The translations under genes were made by a program, and so were the position numbers. Source: Neoceratodus forsteri (lineage: Eukaryota > Chordata > Ceratodontiformes > Ceratodontidae). Taken from it: 64,000 bases of DNA. The stretch is from the NCBI GenBank assembly GCA_016271365.2, contig CM057453.1, forward strand, positions 1,088,157,001 to 1,088,221,000, written 5' to 3'. The notes beneath the pieces were generated by a model. That model was not told the DNA's origin and searched no databases. It saw nothing but the letters and a program-made list of their open reading frames with translations. Positions 22,804-33,669 of this stretch are shown one piece after another; the stretch's first letter is position 1; each line of letters begins with the position of its first letter.

Positions 22804-23008
22804 GAGGCAGTATAGCGCAGTGGTCTAAGGCTCTGAGCTGCAAATCTGGTGACATCCAGCAGACCAGACCTGGGTTTGAATCCCACAGCTTCACTTGTAT
22901 ACTGTGTGACCCTGAGCAAGTCACTTAACCTTCTTGTGCTCCCAGGTTGCTCCTGTAAAAAAGCTTTCAGCTTAATGTGCTATACCTGGTTAAACAACTA
23001 AATAAAAT
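22804..23008 (+). mobile_element. CORE-SINE (MIR-like) inserted in CR1 copy C
   Basis: A tRNA-derived head has a good box A (TAGCGCAGTGG, 22813-22823) and box B (GGTTTGAATCC, 22873-22883). It is followed by a CORE block (TGTGTGACCCTGAGCAAG and CACTTAACC, 22903-22930), the hallmark of MIR/CORE-SINEs, and a 3' tail CTTAATGTGC..ACCTGGTTAAAC ending in (AAAT). The tail matches the 3' end of the L2 at 24342-24392. It lies between RVVVNGE and QVTRGVLQG of the CR1 RT. Confidence 0.85.
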
Positions 23009-23973
23009 CAGAAGATGGGCAGGTCACCAGAGGGGTGCTGCAAGGATTGGTCCTGGATCCAGTCCTTTTCAATATGTTTATCAGCGTCATGGGAGAAGGA
23101 ATCCAGGGCAAGATGTTTCTCTTTGCAGATGACACTACACTTGTTGGCAGGGTAGACAGTGAGGAGTGAGTTAAGGAGATGCAGAGAGACCAGCAAAGGC
23201 TAGAGAGGTGGTGGTTAAAGATCTGGCAATTGAAATTCAATGACAAAAAGTGCAAGGTGATGCATATCGGCAACAAAAAACCCAGGACAGAGTATTGCAT
23301 GGCGGTAGAGGTAAAACTGGACATGACCTCTAAAGAAAGAGATATAGAATCATCATCAGTAATTCCCTAAAACAATCAAGCCAGTGTAACAAGGCCTACA
23401 GTAAGGCAAACAGGATGCTGCGATTATAAGAAAGGATAGTGACAACAGAAAGAAGGAGATATTTTGACCTCTCTCTAGATCACTGCTGAGGCCCCACCTG
23501 CAGTATTGTGCCCAGTTCTGGAGCCCTCACCTAAGGAAAGATAAGGACAGACTGGAGAAAATGCAACATAGGGTGACCAAAATTATTCAGTGCCAGCAGG
23601 GCAGATCTTATGAGGATTGCCTTAAGGCACTAAACATGTATTCACTGGAGGCCAGATGACAGAGGGGAGATACGATAGAGACCTTTATGTTCCTGAAAGG
23701 AATGAACAAGGTTAACTGAAAGAACTATTTAGCATAAGTAGCAGATCAAGAACATGGGGGCGTGAGTAGAAACAGATAGCAGGGAGGTTCAAGAGGGAAG
23801 TGAGAAAGTTTTGTTTTACATAAAGAGTGGTAGAGCCATGGAACAATCTACCAGCTGAAATGGTGGGCGCCAAAACTATCAATGGTTTCAAACACAGCTG
23901 GGATAGAGTGAAGGGCTTACAGGTTACTCACTGTGGTAGCAGTGGGGTGTTGAGCATGGGGGTGGATAGTTAA

Positions 23974-24117
23974 GCAATAAAGCATGACAGGGGGTGTGTT
24001 ATGATGGGATATAGACCCACCTTGGGTAAGTTGAAGCATGAGGCAAAGCTGAGTGCTTTCACCACTCAAGAAGGGCCATTAACCCACCATAATGCACACC
24101 ATGGAGTGTCTTATTGC
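23974..24117. mobile_element. Short inverted-repeat (MITE-like) element, copy 2
   Basis: A 144-bp element whose complement aligns along its length with 848-990: it opens GCAATAAAGCATGACAGGG and closes with CACTCCATGG inverted to ACACTCCATGG, then TTATTGC. It marks the 3' edge of CR1 copy C. Confidence 0.6.
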
Positions 24118-24341
24118 AATTATGAAATGGGTCCCTTTTAGTAATGTGGAAGTATTTTTTTAAACATATTTTTGTTGAGTTACTTTTCAGCTGGGCCATT
24201 GTGCTGGGATAAAGGCCCAGCTGAAAGTAGCTCTTGGCCAGTCAGGAGCCAGCATTCTTTCTGCCCATTTCATAATGTGGGTTAGAACCCTGTATGGACA
24301 ATAGGTCCTGAGATTGTTAGGGTTTTATGGGCACACTGTTT

Positions 24342-24660
24342 ATTTTTATTTATTTAATTAAAGCGTTTTACCAGGAAAGACATACTAAGCAATAAAAGTT
24401 CATTTCCAGATGTGTCCTGAGGGAGACGTGGAGTGGGAGAGATACAATATAATATCTTGGTATAGAACAAAATAATACAGAGAGATAGAGATTAACAAGT
24501 ATACAGTAATAGCAGTATATACAGTAGATGCATAATAAATACAATATGTACAGCATAAACTCGAATGCATACAAGGAGTAAGGTAAACCAGAAAATACAG
24601 TGCCAGTGATTTGCTAGAACAATTGCAGTATACACTATATATACATATATATATATACAC

Positions 24661-24703
<43 letters not shown>

Positions 24704-26390
24704 CATACACACACACACAATGTAAGCTGGTAAAGGTACAGCAGAAAGTAATAAGGACAGGTAGAGAGAGGGTGGAAGGTAATAAGGTAGGGGTAGGGGG
24801 AACAGGAGGGTGAGAAGAGCAGAGAAAATAAAACAGTTCTGGGCAACCAGGGGCAGCTTCACAGGAGAGGGAGGAGAGGTAAAGTAAAGAACAGATGAGG
24901 AAGGGGTATTGGGGCAGTTTCAGGAGGAGGTGATGTTGGTGTGGAGTAGTGAGGTAAGTGAGGGTTTAGAGGTAACAGAGCAAATGGGTAGTGGGAGAGA
25001 ATTCCAGACTTTGGGAAATTAGTGAGAGAGAGCAGCTTGTCCAGCAAGGGATTTGCGAGAGGGGAGTGGAAGGAGCAATGGCTGGGGTTACAAAGGGAGT
25101 AGTTGGAGGGGGGTGAGTGATTGAGAGGAAGGAAGTCAGATAGAGAGGGAGGGAAGAGAGTCAGAACTTGGAAATAAAAAAGGCACAGTGGGTTAGGCGG
25201 TAATTCTCAAGGGAAGGGAGGGAGAATGCAGAGTACGGAGCTGTGAGTGCGGGAAGAGAAGTTTAGAACAAAGTGGCAGAAGGAGTGAAAGAGGGTGTCC
25301 TGTATGACCAGGGTGGTTCTCAGGGCAGCTCCATAGACAAATAATCAAAGATTGGGTGTATCAAGGATATCTCGGCATGTGGATAGAGGGATGCAACTTT
25401 TATTCCTAAAGAGGGCACAAAGCTTTGGATAGAGTTTTTTGTAAATGGTGTCTACGTGTTGTGAGAAACTGAAGTGTCAGTTGAGCCAGACACCAAGGTA
25501 TTTAAATGAGGGCATGTCATCAATTGTGTCCCCATCTAGGGTGTGGAAGGGGGGAAAGGATGGGAGTTTGGAAAGCCTCGGCCTAGTGCCAAAGCACATA
25601 GAGACAATTTTTTTTGGCATGCAGTGATAACTAATTTGAGCTGAACCATTTCTGGACCGAGTCAAAATCAGGTTGGAGCTTAGACCTTAACTTAGATGGA
25701 GAAGATCCAGAGACAAACAGGGCCGTGTCATCTGCGTACATGTGAATGAATGTAGGTGAACAAGCAGAGGAGAGGTCGTTTAGAAAAATGCAAAAAAGGA
25801 GAAGGCCAAGGAATGAGCCTTGGGAACACCAGTAGAAATTGGTGGTGGTGGGGGGATATTTAGATATTTTCCATGTTTTACTGATTGCGACCTGCCTGTA
25901 AGGTAGAAGCTGAACCAGTTTATAGCAGGGACTGAGAAGCCCACTGCTTTTAGTTTGTGAAGGAGAAGGGGGCGGGAGACTGTGTTGAAAGCTTTCGCCA
26001 GATTGCAAAGATGGTGGCAATGAGGAGACCCTGATCCATAGCATAGTGAATGGCATTGGTGAGACGGAAAAGGGAAAAAGTAGTGGAGTGGTGTTTGTAA
26101 AAGCCAGACTAGAAGGGGTGAAAAAGGAAGAGGAATTGAGGAAAGGGGAGAGTTGGGATAGAACTATGTGTTCTTGGAGGTTGGAGACGGTTGGGAGGAG
26201 GGAGATAGGACAGTAATTGCTTGGGGAGGAGGAGTCACAGCCTTTAGGTAAGGGAATAACTGTAGCATGCTTCCAGGAGCCTGGGATGGAGGCAAGAGAG
26301 AAAGAATGGTTTAGGAGGGAGGCGATAGGAGAAGCAATAGCAGGGGCAATGGACCAATGGTCTTTTTCTTCCGTCATTGTCTATGTTTCT
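24342..26390 (-). mobile_element. L2-clade LINE (5' truncated, minus strand)
   Basis: Minus-strand element. Its 5' part (26377-25631) encodes RT blocks: SIPGSWKHATVIPLPKG, SNYCPISLLPTVSNL, HMYADDTALFVSG with YADD at 25727-25738, and VQKWFSSN. The frame then shifts into IVSMCFGTRPRLSKLPSFP and SFKYLGVWLN (25665-25477). The RT middle (the AFDTV block) is mostly deleted or scrambled. The 3' region (24860-25440) is C/T-rich with many stops, followed by a (TA)n/(CA)n tract, and the 3' end is CTTTCCTGGTAAAACG plus an (AAAT)n tail at 24342-24392. It is inactive. The 3' end is shared with the CORE-SINEs. Confidence 0.85.
24630..24720. repeat. (TA)n/(CA)n compound microsatellite
   Basis: Alternating TA, ATAC and CA tracts inside the 3' region of the L2. 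They produce the Tyr-Ile runs in minus-strand open frames. Confidence 0.9.
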
Positions 26391-26539
26391 ACAGGTATGT
26401 TTCTGTGATATTTCTGTACTGCTGCAAGCTACCTTTAAGCTCAATACCTCATTTAAAAAAAATGTTACAGATGTTCAAACTATGATGGGCACCACTTCTA
26501 AATGTTTCTGCAACCCCTTCAGCCCACTGAGCAGTCTAT

Positions 26540-26990
26540 CTCTAAGCCTTTTTTGGGGGTTCAGCCATGGCACAGAGGCAACTCCTGTGTCTAGGGGTTT
26601 GTGATGGTGTCACATGCTGGGCCTGCCCCACTGCAAAATATTTTGCGGCACACTTCCAGTACTGTACGTAGTCTGTCAGGACATACGAACATGCAAAATT
26701 GCTGGCAGAAAAAAGCCCACTGGTCTATCAAGTCTGCCCGATGGTGCAGCTCTTAGTTTCATATTACTACAGCTGCCCCAGTGCCACCCAAACCCCTTCT
26801 TTCCTCCCCTTTAAGAGGCATAGGCCTAAAAACAACTGAGTGCCCTCTGGTGAAGCTGTTCTTTTGCACCAGGCCAGTGGTCTGGAAATATCACTGCTCG
26901 GTGTTTCTTCAATCACGCTTTGCTTCTCAGCGCAAAACAATCAGCACGAGCTGCAATCCCACTTTCATCAAGTCAGCAAAATAATTCAAA
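26540..26990 (+). repeat. Dispersed repeat with a GCAAAATATTTTGC palindrome, copy 1
   Basis: It shares with 37840-38130 the perfect 14-bp palindrome GCAAAATATTTTGC (26633-26646), followed by CACAC, and further on GGCCAGTGGTCTGGAAAT (near 26869-26886). The order of blocks is the same in both copies. A CR1 3' end (26681-26820) has inserted between the two halves in this copy. Family unknown. Confidence 0.6.
26681..26820 (-). mobile_element. CR1 3'-end fragment (minus strand)
   Basis: The complement reads GGGCAGACTTGATAGACC and ends with TTTGCATGTTCGTATGT, the CR1/L3 3' terminus, whose end lies at 26681. Only about 140 bp is retained. Confidence 0.7.
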
Positions 26991-27167
26991 TAGACATTGA
27001 TTTTCTTGCTGCATAATTCCATTTATCAGTAGACTCAAAACTGCAAGGTAACACACATTACCTCTTCTCACTAACAGACTTTAAAATGTTTCACTCTTTG
27101 GTGCTTTTCCATCCACTGTTTCAGTGACAAAATGACACCTCTCTCCTAGCAATCATAAAAAAATAAA

Positions 27168-27274
27168 ATATGTGCAGATGTGTATAGCTCATTTTTTTCA
27201 CACACCCTCAGTGTGTGATGCCTACTTAAACCCCTCAGCATGTGAAAAACTCATAATACACATCTGTGCATACA
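27168..27274. mobile_element. Small fold-back element, about 107 bp
   Basis: The left arm TGTGCAGATGTGTATAGCTC (27171-27190) and following TTTTTTCACACACCCTCAG pair imperfectly with the right arm (27232-27272), whose complement reads ATGCACAGATGTGTATTATG. The two arms cover most of the element with a short unpaired centre. No coding capacity. Confidence 0.55.
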
Positions 27275-28500
27275 ATATTCTCTATTTACACTGACTTCAC
27301 AGGGGGAGGGTCCAGACACTTTACCCCCCCTGCCCCAAATACTGATCCCAAGGGAAACAACAGTATGATTATATACATAGCAACAATTGGTTCACCATAT
27401 CTTTAATATGTACTTTCCCTTTATTTATTCACACAAAAACAGCAGTAGGACTCGAGAGCACTACACTTGAAATGAGAATTGTCTGCAGCACCAACTCTGT
27501 GTTTATACTGAACTGTGCACAGTCACAGAATACTAGTTTCAAATGAATGGATCCCCACTCAGCTACCTCTGCTTAGGACCCAAGTTATAATCATTATATA
27601 CACATCAAGACCCCATGAGCAGCAAGAGCCACATTTATTCAAAGCAACATATCGTTCAGGCTACCTGTCCCTCATCACAGCTGGGAGGGAACTGGGCTAC
27701 CACAGAAGTTAACCATGCTCCAATACATGTTTAACGCCAGTGAAATTATCTCTAACAGATATTTTGAGAGATACGCCCTTCTAACTAGAGCAACTTATGG
27801 GTGGTTGGGCAATGTAATAAAGCCTGGGAAAGGCAGGAGCCAATAAGCACAGGATGAACACAAGTGATTAACCAGTTTCTTGTTGCTGAGGGCTGGAAAG
27901 AGAAACTGGAAGCATACATTAGTTACATTTCTCTCAGACTGAATACTTTAACCCCTTTTGCTGAAACAGGGCAGAACTAAAATAGCATTGTCTTGGAAAC
28001 ATGGAATGAGCCCCCTTGGCAACCAGTAGAGGTGTTACACTCTCCACTGCTCAAATGCTTGACATCCTGGTCAAGCCTGGCCCCTTAGATGAGGTATGAA
28101 ACTAGTGTCATGTAACAGCAACATATGTTCAAATAACACAGTAAACATCAACATAATAGGCAATGGTCCCAGGAGCATACAGTACATATCTTCTCTGTTG
28201 TAGTCCCTTCACTCTGCAGGAAGCACAAAGTCTGGTTCACAAGACACTTAGTCACAAAATACAAATAAGTTCAAAGTACCCCAGATGTGGGCCCCAAGTT
28301 GACTGGCAATATGTAATACCTTAAGCAGGATCTAGTACCATAAACAGAACTCATTCACTTTGATTGCTCAGGAGGGGGCCTGCTATACAGAACAGATTTT
28401 TATGCCCAGGCTCCATCTGAAAATGAAAAAAATGTTAGCAACATACCAGCTCTGGATGGGAAAAGTCTTCAAAGTGTTTCTCCCCGAACCATCAGTTACT
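27275..28500. other. Unassigned DNA
   Basis: No recognised gene, LINE or SINE similarity. Ordinary mixed-composition sequence. Confidence 0.45.
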
Positions 28501-28504
28501 CTCC

Positions 28505-28720
28505 TTCTGGGATACCAAACAGGGTGGTACTTCTTTTCTGGAACACTGAAAAAAGATGGCACTCCCTTTCTAGCATGACAAACAACTTGATGGTCCTTTT
28601 CTGGAATTCTGAACAGGGTAGTGCTCCCATTCTGGAGCCACAAACAGGGCGGTGTTCTCTTTCTGGAATGCCAAACCCGGTGGTGCTCCCATTCTGGAAT
28701 GCTGAATAATTTAACACTGC
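28505..28720. repeat. 31-bp minisatellite, about 7 units
   Basis: TTCTGG or a variant starts units at 28505, 28536, 28568, 28599, 28630, 28661 and 28692, a 31-bp period with one 32-bp step. A consensus unit contains CAAACAGGGTGGTGCTCCC. Because 31 is not a multiple of three, the repeat is read through in shifting frames and creates the repetitive open frame at 28383-28766 (minus), which is not a gene. Confidence 0.85.
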
Positions 28721-29634
28721 CAACAAAAACTAGTAAGTGGAGAGTGAGTAAACATATCAAAGCCACCAGCCACCATCCTGATTCTTGTCCTGGAAGGATC
28801 AGGTTACTACTCTACTTCAATCATGAATTAAATATCAGCTACTGGCATATTGATAATGATAGATGGATAATTCTTTAGCAAGGTCACAAATTGTCCCAAG
28901 GTCAGATCCAGCAAAACCCAATGAGCTGGTGAGGCACCAGTACAGTTATTAACCATGTACCTTAGGAACCTCTGCAGGCCCCTACTTTGAAACATGATCC
29001 CAAGTGGGTAAATCAAAGTTAAGAAAGAGTGTGAGCATTGTGATGCAATAGGTCCACCCCTAACAGGATGGTGAAAGCAACTCCAACACACCAACACCAG
29101 TAGGGTGACTGGTATTAGTTCAGCCATTGTAACAGTTTGGAAACAGGGCCCAAAAGTCTAAAGCAGGTGGGGTATGCTAACCCCCCAATTTATACATATA
29201 TCACTGATTCCCTTGGATTCATAACTGGCCTTTCTCATCCTGAAAGTGGACAGACAAAGTTGTCAGAGTCAATGGCCCAACAAACATTGTTCACTCTTAG
29301 CAGCTTTTTGGGATCAAAAATATCCCTTCAAAACAACAAGCAATTTTTGACAAATGGTATTAGAGTGTGTCCAGTGGCTTCAATTCCATTTGTGGACCAA
29401 GGATCTAGGTGATCCACCTCAGAGGGTCCTAAGTCTTGTGGACCTGACATTTGCCCCAAATGTCCCAAAGTTACTTATTAAGGTCACAATACTGGCATCA
29501 GCCTTCTAGAAAGCAGACACTCCTTTGCACCTACAAGTCAGTTGCAGTTATACTACCTCATTAATTCTTTGCCAAAAACTCATCCATTCAAACCTAATCA
29601 AATCTTCTCTTACAGAAAAGTTTATATGAAATGT

Positions 29635-30020
29635 TTGCATGCTGCGCACATAAAACTACCCATGTGATATGCATGCTGCAAGCATGATTCAAATGTTAAA
29701 TTAGAACCGATTGCATGCATGTGGTATGCATGCAGTAAGCAAGTGTGGAAAGCATGCTTTTTATATTAAATTGGAAAAGACTGCATGCATGTGGTATGCT
29801 TGTAAAAAGCAAGATGTCACTGATAACTGCATACATAAAAGTTAAGTGACTTGCTCAGGATCACACAGTATACAAGTGGGGTTGATGAGATTCAAACTCA
29901 GGTCATCAGGTCTCCAGTTCCCCTGGTTTGCAGTTCAGTGCCTTTAACCAGTAAGCTATACTGCCTGCATGCATATGGCTTGCTTATGCTTCAATACAAA
30001 TCTACACGCATGCGGCGTGC
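29635..30020. repeat. CATG-rich degenerate tandem repeat, interrupted by a SINE
   Basis: Units containing TGCATGCATGTGGTATGC recur about every 56-70 bases (near 29661, 29713, 29783), with a further diverged unit after the SINE (GCATGCGGCGTGCTTATA near 30007). A minus-strand CORE-SINE sits between. A similar alphabet (TGCACATATGGCAAGCATGC) occurs in the 72-bp array at 37430-37720. Confidence 0.6.
29839..29969 (-). mobile_element. CORE-SINE, truncated (minus strand)
   Basis: The complement shows AGCTTACTGGTTAAAGGC (tRNA-like box A region), GAGTTTGAATCTC (box B) and GTGTGATCCTGAGCAAG followed by TCACTTAAC (CORE). It stops right after the CORE, so the 3' tail is missing. Same family as 22804 and 50741. 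Confidence 0.75.
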
Positions 30021-30410
30021 TTATAACCACTGATAATACGTTTTAGTTTTCTTGTTCCCCTTCATCTCAGCTGCACAGCTGAACTGTAGCACACATACCA
30101 ATGGAAACACATGTGGTTCTTCTCACCCCCAAGACACACACTTACCCACAAAACTACTTAATTACTTCTGTCTGACTTGTACTCCTCCTATTTTCTCTCC
30201 ATAGTTTTGAATGCTTCCACGCAAACAGACTTTAAGGGGCAAACACAAAAGTAGCAATAACTCAACACCCACCCACATGGCAAGCCCCCCCCCCATTCAC
30301 ACACACTGTAACAGGTGTGGCCATGCTGCTACAGACAACCCACCAAGTATAGATATCAGTCAAGATACTCTTACTTGAGTACTAGGGTGCCAGTGGTAGG
30401 AGTCTTTAAG

Positions 30411-30672
30411 AGATGATGTCCATGGGTCAGAGTGCTGGGGCGTACCTTCTTGAAATTAATGGAGTTATTTTTTATTACTATTTTATACATTACAATGGTG
30501 AGTTAGAGAATAATGAAGGCCACTGTTCTACAAACAAGGCCCTTTTTAGTTGAGTGGTGGCCTTCATTAATCTCCAACTCTCCATCAATAATGTATAAAA
30601 TAGTAATAAAATATACCCTCATTCATTTCAATGGGGCATGCCCCCGCACGCTCACTTGCCCCATATCATAAT
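30411..30672. mobile_element. Fold-back element, about 262 bp (arms of about 120 bp)
   Basis: Left arm 30411-30532 and right arm 30533-30672 are imperfect inverted copies. ATTACTATTTTATACATTA (30474-30492) and TAATGAAGGCCAC (30511-30523) each reappear as complements in the right arm, and the outer GTGCTGGGGCGTACC block matches the complement of GGGGCATGCCCCCGCAC. With no loop of note and no coding capacity it fits a MITE or fold-back transposon. Confidence 0.7.
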
Positions 30673-31867
30673 GTGCCTGAGTGTGGGGATGTAGAGATCA
30701 GCTTCACTGGGGGGGCAGAAAGCCTGAATATAGTTGGGGATCCAATAATCTGTGCATACACACCACTCAACTGTCCCTGAATGCAAGGGACAGCCCTCAT
30801 TTTACCCTTGAAAACTGCTCTGCCCCTCATCCATACCTCATGGCAAACATGCTGCTTACACAGACGATGTCCTATAAATTTAGACTTTATGGCAGGGGTG
30901 CCATTTCAGATTTCAGCAAGGGTGAGCCAACAACCAGTTGCTGCCTGGTGCTAGTTATCCCCTAGGTAGCAAGCTCAGGAATGTCCGAAGCATCTCTAAA
31001 AGATAAAACTTATTTGTTGTGACTGAAAAGTAATATGCACATCAGGAAAAATGTAAATATTTAACAGTCATCTGTATATACCCTGGAGCAGTGCTTCAGA
31101 TTTTGGCTTAAACTCACTCAGTTACTAACCAATTGTTTTCCTTGCTGAAAGTCTGACTCCCCCACCCAAAAAAAAAAAAACTTGTCCCAATTTCTCTCCC
31201 CAGCTCCATTCCATTCAGTACCCATGCCATATTGGTCATGAAGCCACCCAAAGGTGCAGAAATATAAAAAATACATCAATATTTCAGTCCTTTCTCCTTC
31301 ACTAATCCCCCTGTAAAAAATATATTTACCTTTACTTACCCAGCCATCTGTCCAGAACCTGTAGCCTAGCCCAGTTTGCCACCAGCCCAGTTTTTAGTCT
31401 GCTCCTCCTCCATCCTTCTGCAAGAAGCTGGATGCTAGAACCGACCATCTCAGGTCCCCAATGTGGTCTGCAATCAAGTCACCTCACCAACTGAACCCAC
31501 CCAACCTGAGTTGCTTGCTTTTTGCTTGGTTGCTGCCATGGCTGCTGCCAAACTGAGCTGATCAAGGCCTATGAAGGCAGCCCACACTGCTGTTATTGCT
31601 GCTGTGAGGCCTAGCTTCATGCCTTGGGGGTCCTGTACTGTTTTTTGTGGAGTGAGCCTAGTAGAGTAAGTAGGTAGCCTAGTCTTGAGATAACGTCTAG
31701 CTCACCCCAACCCCTTCAGCCACCAAAGGAGACGGAGACTTACTATGAGTAGACCAGCTGCCACAACCCTGCTATTGTGAGTTCAGTGCTCACTGAGTCT
31801 TCCAAGCTATAGAGTACAGCTTGTCTACTCTGTGTTGGGAAAGACAGTGTCCCACTCACATGACTAG
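30673..31867. other. Unassigned DNA
   Basis: No recognised gene. Homopolymer A tract near 31168-31180. The 3' part may already belong to the 5' untranslated region of CR1 copy D. Confidence 0.4.
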
Positions 31868-32262
31868 GCTTTTGGAAGACAGAAATCTTGCTTGTAGAGC
31901 AGAAAGCAGCTAACTAAAAAAGCTACCATTTTTCTTGCTAATTTAATACTTCTATCTGAGCAGGAGTCAGTGCCTGTTGGGATTAAGCAAACAGATACTT
32001 TATTAGAAGTAGGGGGGTCTCATTTAGGGTTAAAAAAAGGAAAGTCAGTGTGTGTTTCTGTGTTGGGAAGGGTACTGTATCAACTTACTTTACTAAATCA
32101 GTAGGAGGGGAGAGAGGTTAATTGGGGGTGTGGCTTAGGCAGTAGAAAAGCAGTGACTCCAATTACAGCTTCCTGCTGTTAGCTTTTGGAAGACAGAAAT
32201 CTTGCTTGTAGAGCAGAAAGCAGATAACTAAAAAAGCTACCATTTTTCTCACTAATTGCCCT
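31868..32262 (+). repeat. 81-bp direct repeat, 314-bp spacing, upstream of CR1 copy D
   Basis: GCTTTTGGAAGACAGAAA opens a block of about 81 bp at 31868-31948 and again at 32182-32262 with about three differences. The position just before ORF1 of CR1 copy D suggests partial tandem promoter monomers in its 5' untranslated region. That role is inference. Confidence 0.6.
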
Positions 32263-32577
32263 CCATCCCACCCCTCCACCCTCCCACCCTAAGCCAGTTC
32301 TATTTTTATAGCCACTGGATTTGACTGACAACAGGAACTTCCTGTTTAGCAGTAGGAAGGCCAGGATCATAGAGAAACATTAGTTCTGTCAATCCTGAAG
32401 GAAAAAAGTAGCTCTTTCTCCCCCACCCCAGTTGCTGGTGATCTGACTCTGAGCAAGGAAGAAGGAGACTACTGAAGAATACAGGAAGTTGCTGTCCCAG
32501 GACAGGAAGGGTGAGAGTTGTAAGGAGAGGAGAGAGTAAGCATACAGAGAAACATGAGAAGGGGCACAAAATAAGAT

Positions 32578-33504
32578 ATGATGGGAGTGGTGCAGTGCAA
32601 TGGCTGTGGGGTGGCAGTGTTCCAGGAGACATTCTGGAGGTTGCTATGCTGCCCTACTTGCAGGCAACTCTCTGGTCTGAGGGAGCAGGTTGCCTGTCTC
32701 CAGACTGAAATGGCTAGGATCCATGAAACCTCCCCCCCACCCAGGGACAACCAGGGCCACTGCCGCTACCTCAGAGGTTGCCAAGAAAGATGAGTGGCTG
32801 GATGTAGGTGGGCTCAGGGAGGGAGGAGAGGGTGGTGGAATAGAGGTGCATCCCTTCAGCTGTACCTGTCCACAATTCATATGCTGTTCTGGTGGATAGT
32901 GATTCCTCCATGGAGGCACCTGCAGTGGAGACCAAGGAGGATGCTTGGAACCTCCACAAAGGAGACCCACAAGAGGGTGGCATGGGACCCCACAGGGGAA
33001 GGAAACAACTCCTGGTGGGGGACTCAATCATTAGGGGGGTAGAAGTGGGGAAGGAAGGGGAGAGGGAGGTAAGGTGTCTCGCTCCATGGCTTGGAGGGAC
33101 AGGAAGTGAATCCTCAGGATTGTGGGAGCAGCTGCATGATGGAGGGAGCTGGATGTCATTGTCCACCTAGGGACAAATGACCTGGCTAGGAATGGGATCA
33201 GAGCAGTGAAAGAGGAGATTGTAGAGTTGGGGAGGGGCCTTAGACAAGTAGCACATACAGTAAGCTTTTTGGAGGTGCTGCCAGTCTATAGCAAGGGTGA
33301 TGCTAGGGTACTCCACACCATGGAATTCAATGAATGGTTGAAAAACTGGTGTGGAGCTCAAGGTTTTGGCTTCATTTGGGGACTGGGGAGCCACCTGGAG
33401 GGATGCAGGCCTATACTGGTGTGATGGTCTGCATCTGTCCGGGGGAGGAACCAGGATCATAGCTGATAGGTTTTAATACTTAATTGGCAAGCATTTAAAC
33501 TAGC
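32578..33504 (+). pseudogene. CR1 copy D ORF1 remnant (cysteine motif plus SGNH esterase)
   Basis: It starts MMGVVQCNGCG and continues to LLCCPTCRQLSGLREQVA, a CxxC..CPxC arrangement likely to bind metal, followed by a short heptad-like stretch. Downstream are the three hallmark blocks of an SGNH/GDSL hydrolase: GDS (33018-33026, in LVGDSIIRG), GxND (HLGTND, 33164-33181) and DxxH (DGLHLS, 33423-33440). Between them lie FLEVLPVYSK and FNEWLKNWC. The blocks are in different frames, so at least two frameshifts exist. The conserved stop after HLN is at 33502-33504. An esterase domain in CR1 ORF1 is established for vertebrate CR1 elements. The catalytic Ser, Asp and His are all still visible here. 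Confidence 0.75.
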
Positions 33505-33669
33505 CAAGGGGGGAGGCACTGAAGAGGAGCAAGGAAATCCCAGCCTCTCCCCACAAAACACGGTAATTAGTGAGGTAAACACCAAGATAGAGAAGTTATT
33601 AGGGAGCAGGACAGAGGTAAATGCAAAAATGGCACAGGCTGTAAGGACAGGGATGGGGCTAAAAGGGGT

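Larger units (their letters stand above)
20965..23960 (+). mobile_element. CR1/L3-clade LINE, copy C (with nested insertions)
   Basis: A CR1 of a different subfamily from A and D. It retains part of the endonuclease (21021-21560), a basic region (21578-21830), RT blocks (GSDGVYLRVQKELATEV near 22195-22245; LLYFDFSKAFNSVPHRRLLN, 22656-22715; LFADDTTLVGRV, 23119-23154 with FADD intact at 23122-23133) and the C-terminal tail (MNKVN, MEQSTS; to about 23900). It is interrupted by an L2 tail (22519-22591) and a CORE-SINE (22804-23008), and it abuts an inverted-repeat element (23974-24117). Stops and frameshifts make it inactive. Confidence 0.8.

Noticed and set aside
28383..28766. 127-codon minus-strand open frame
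   Set aside because: It coincides with the 31-bp minisatellite and shows only frame-shifted copies of the repeat unit.
32644..33166. Minus-strand open frames across CR1 copy D ORF1
   Set aside because: Antisense shadows of the ORF1 coding sequence.
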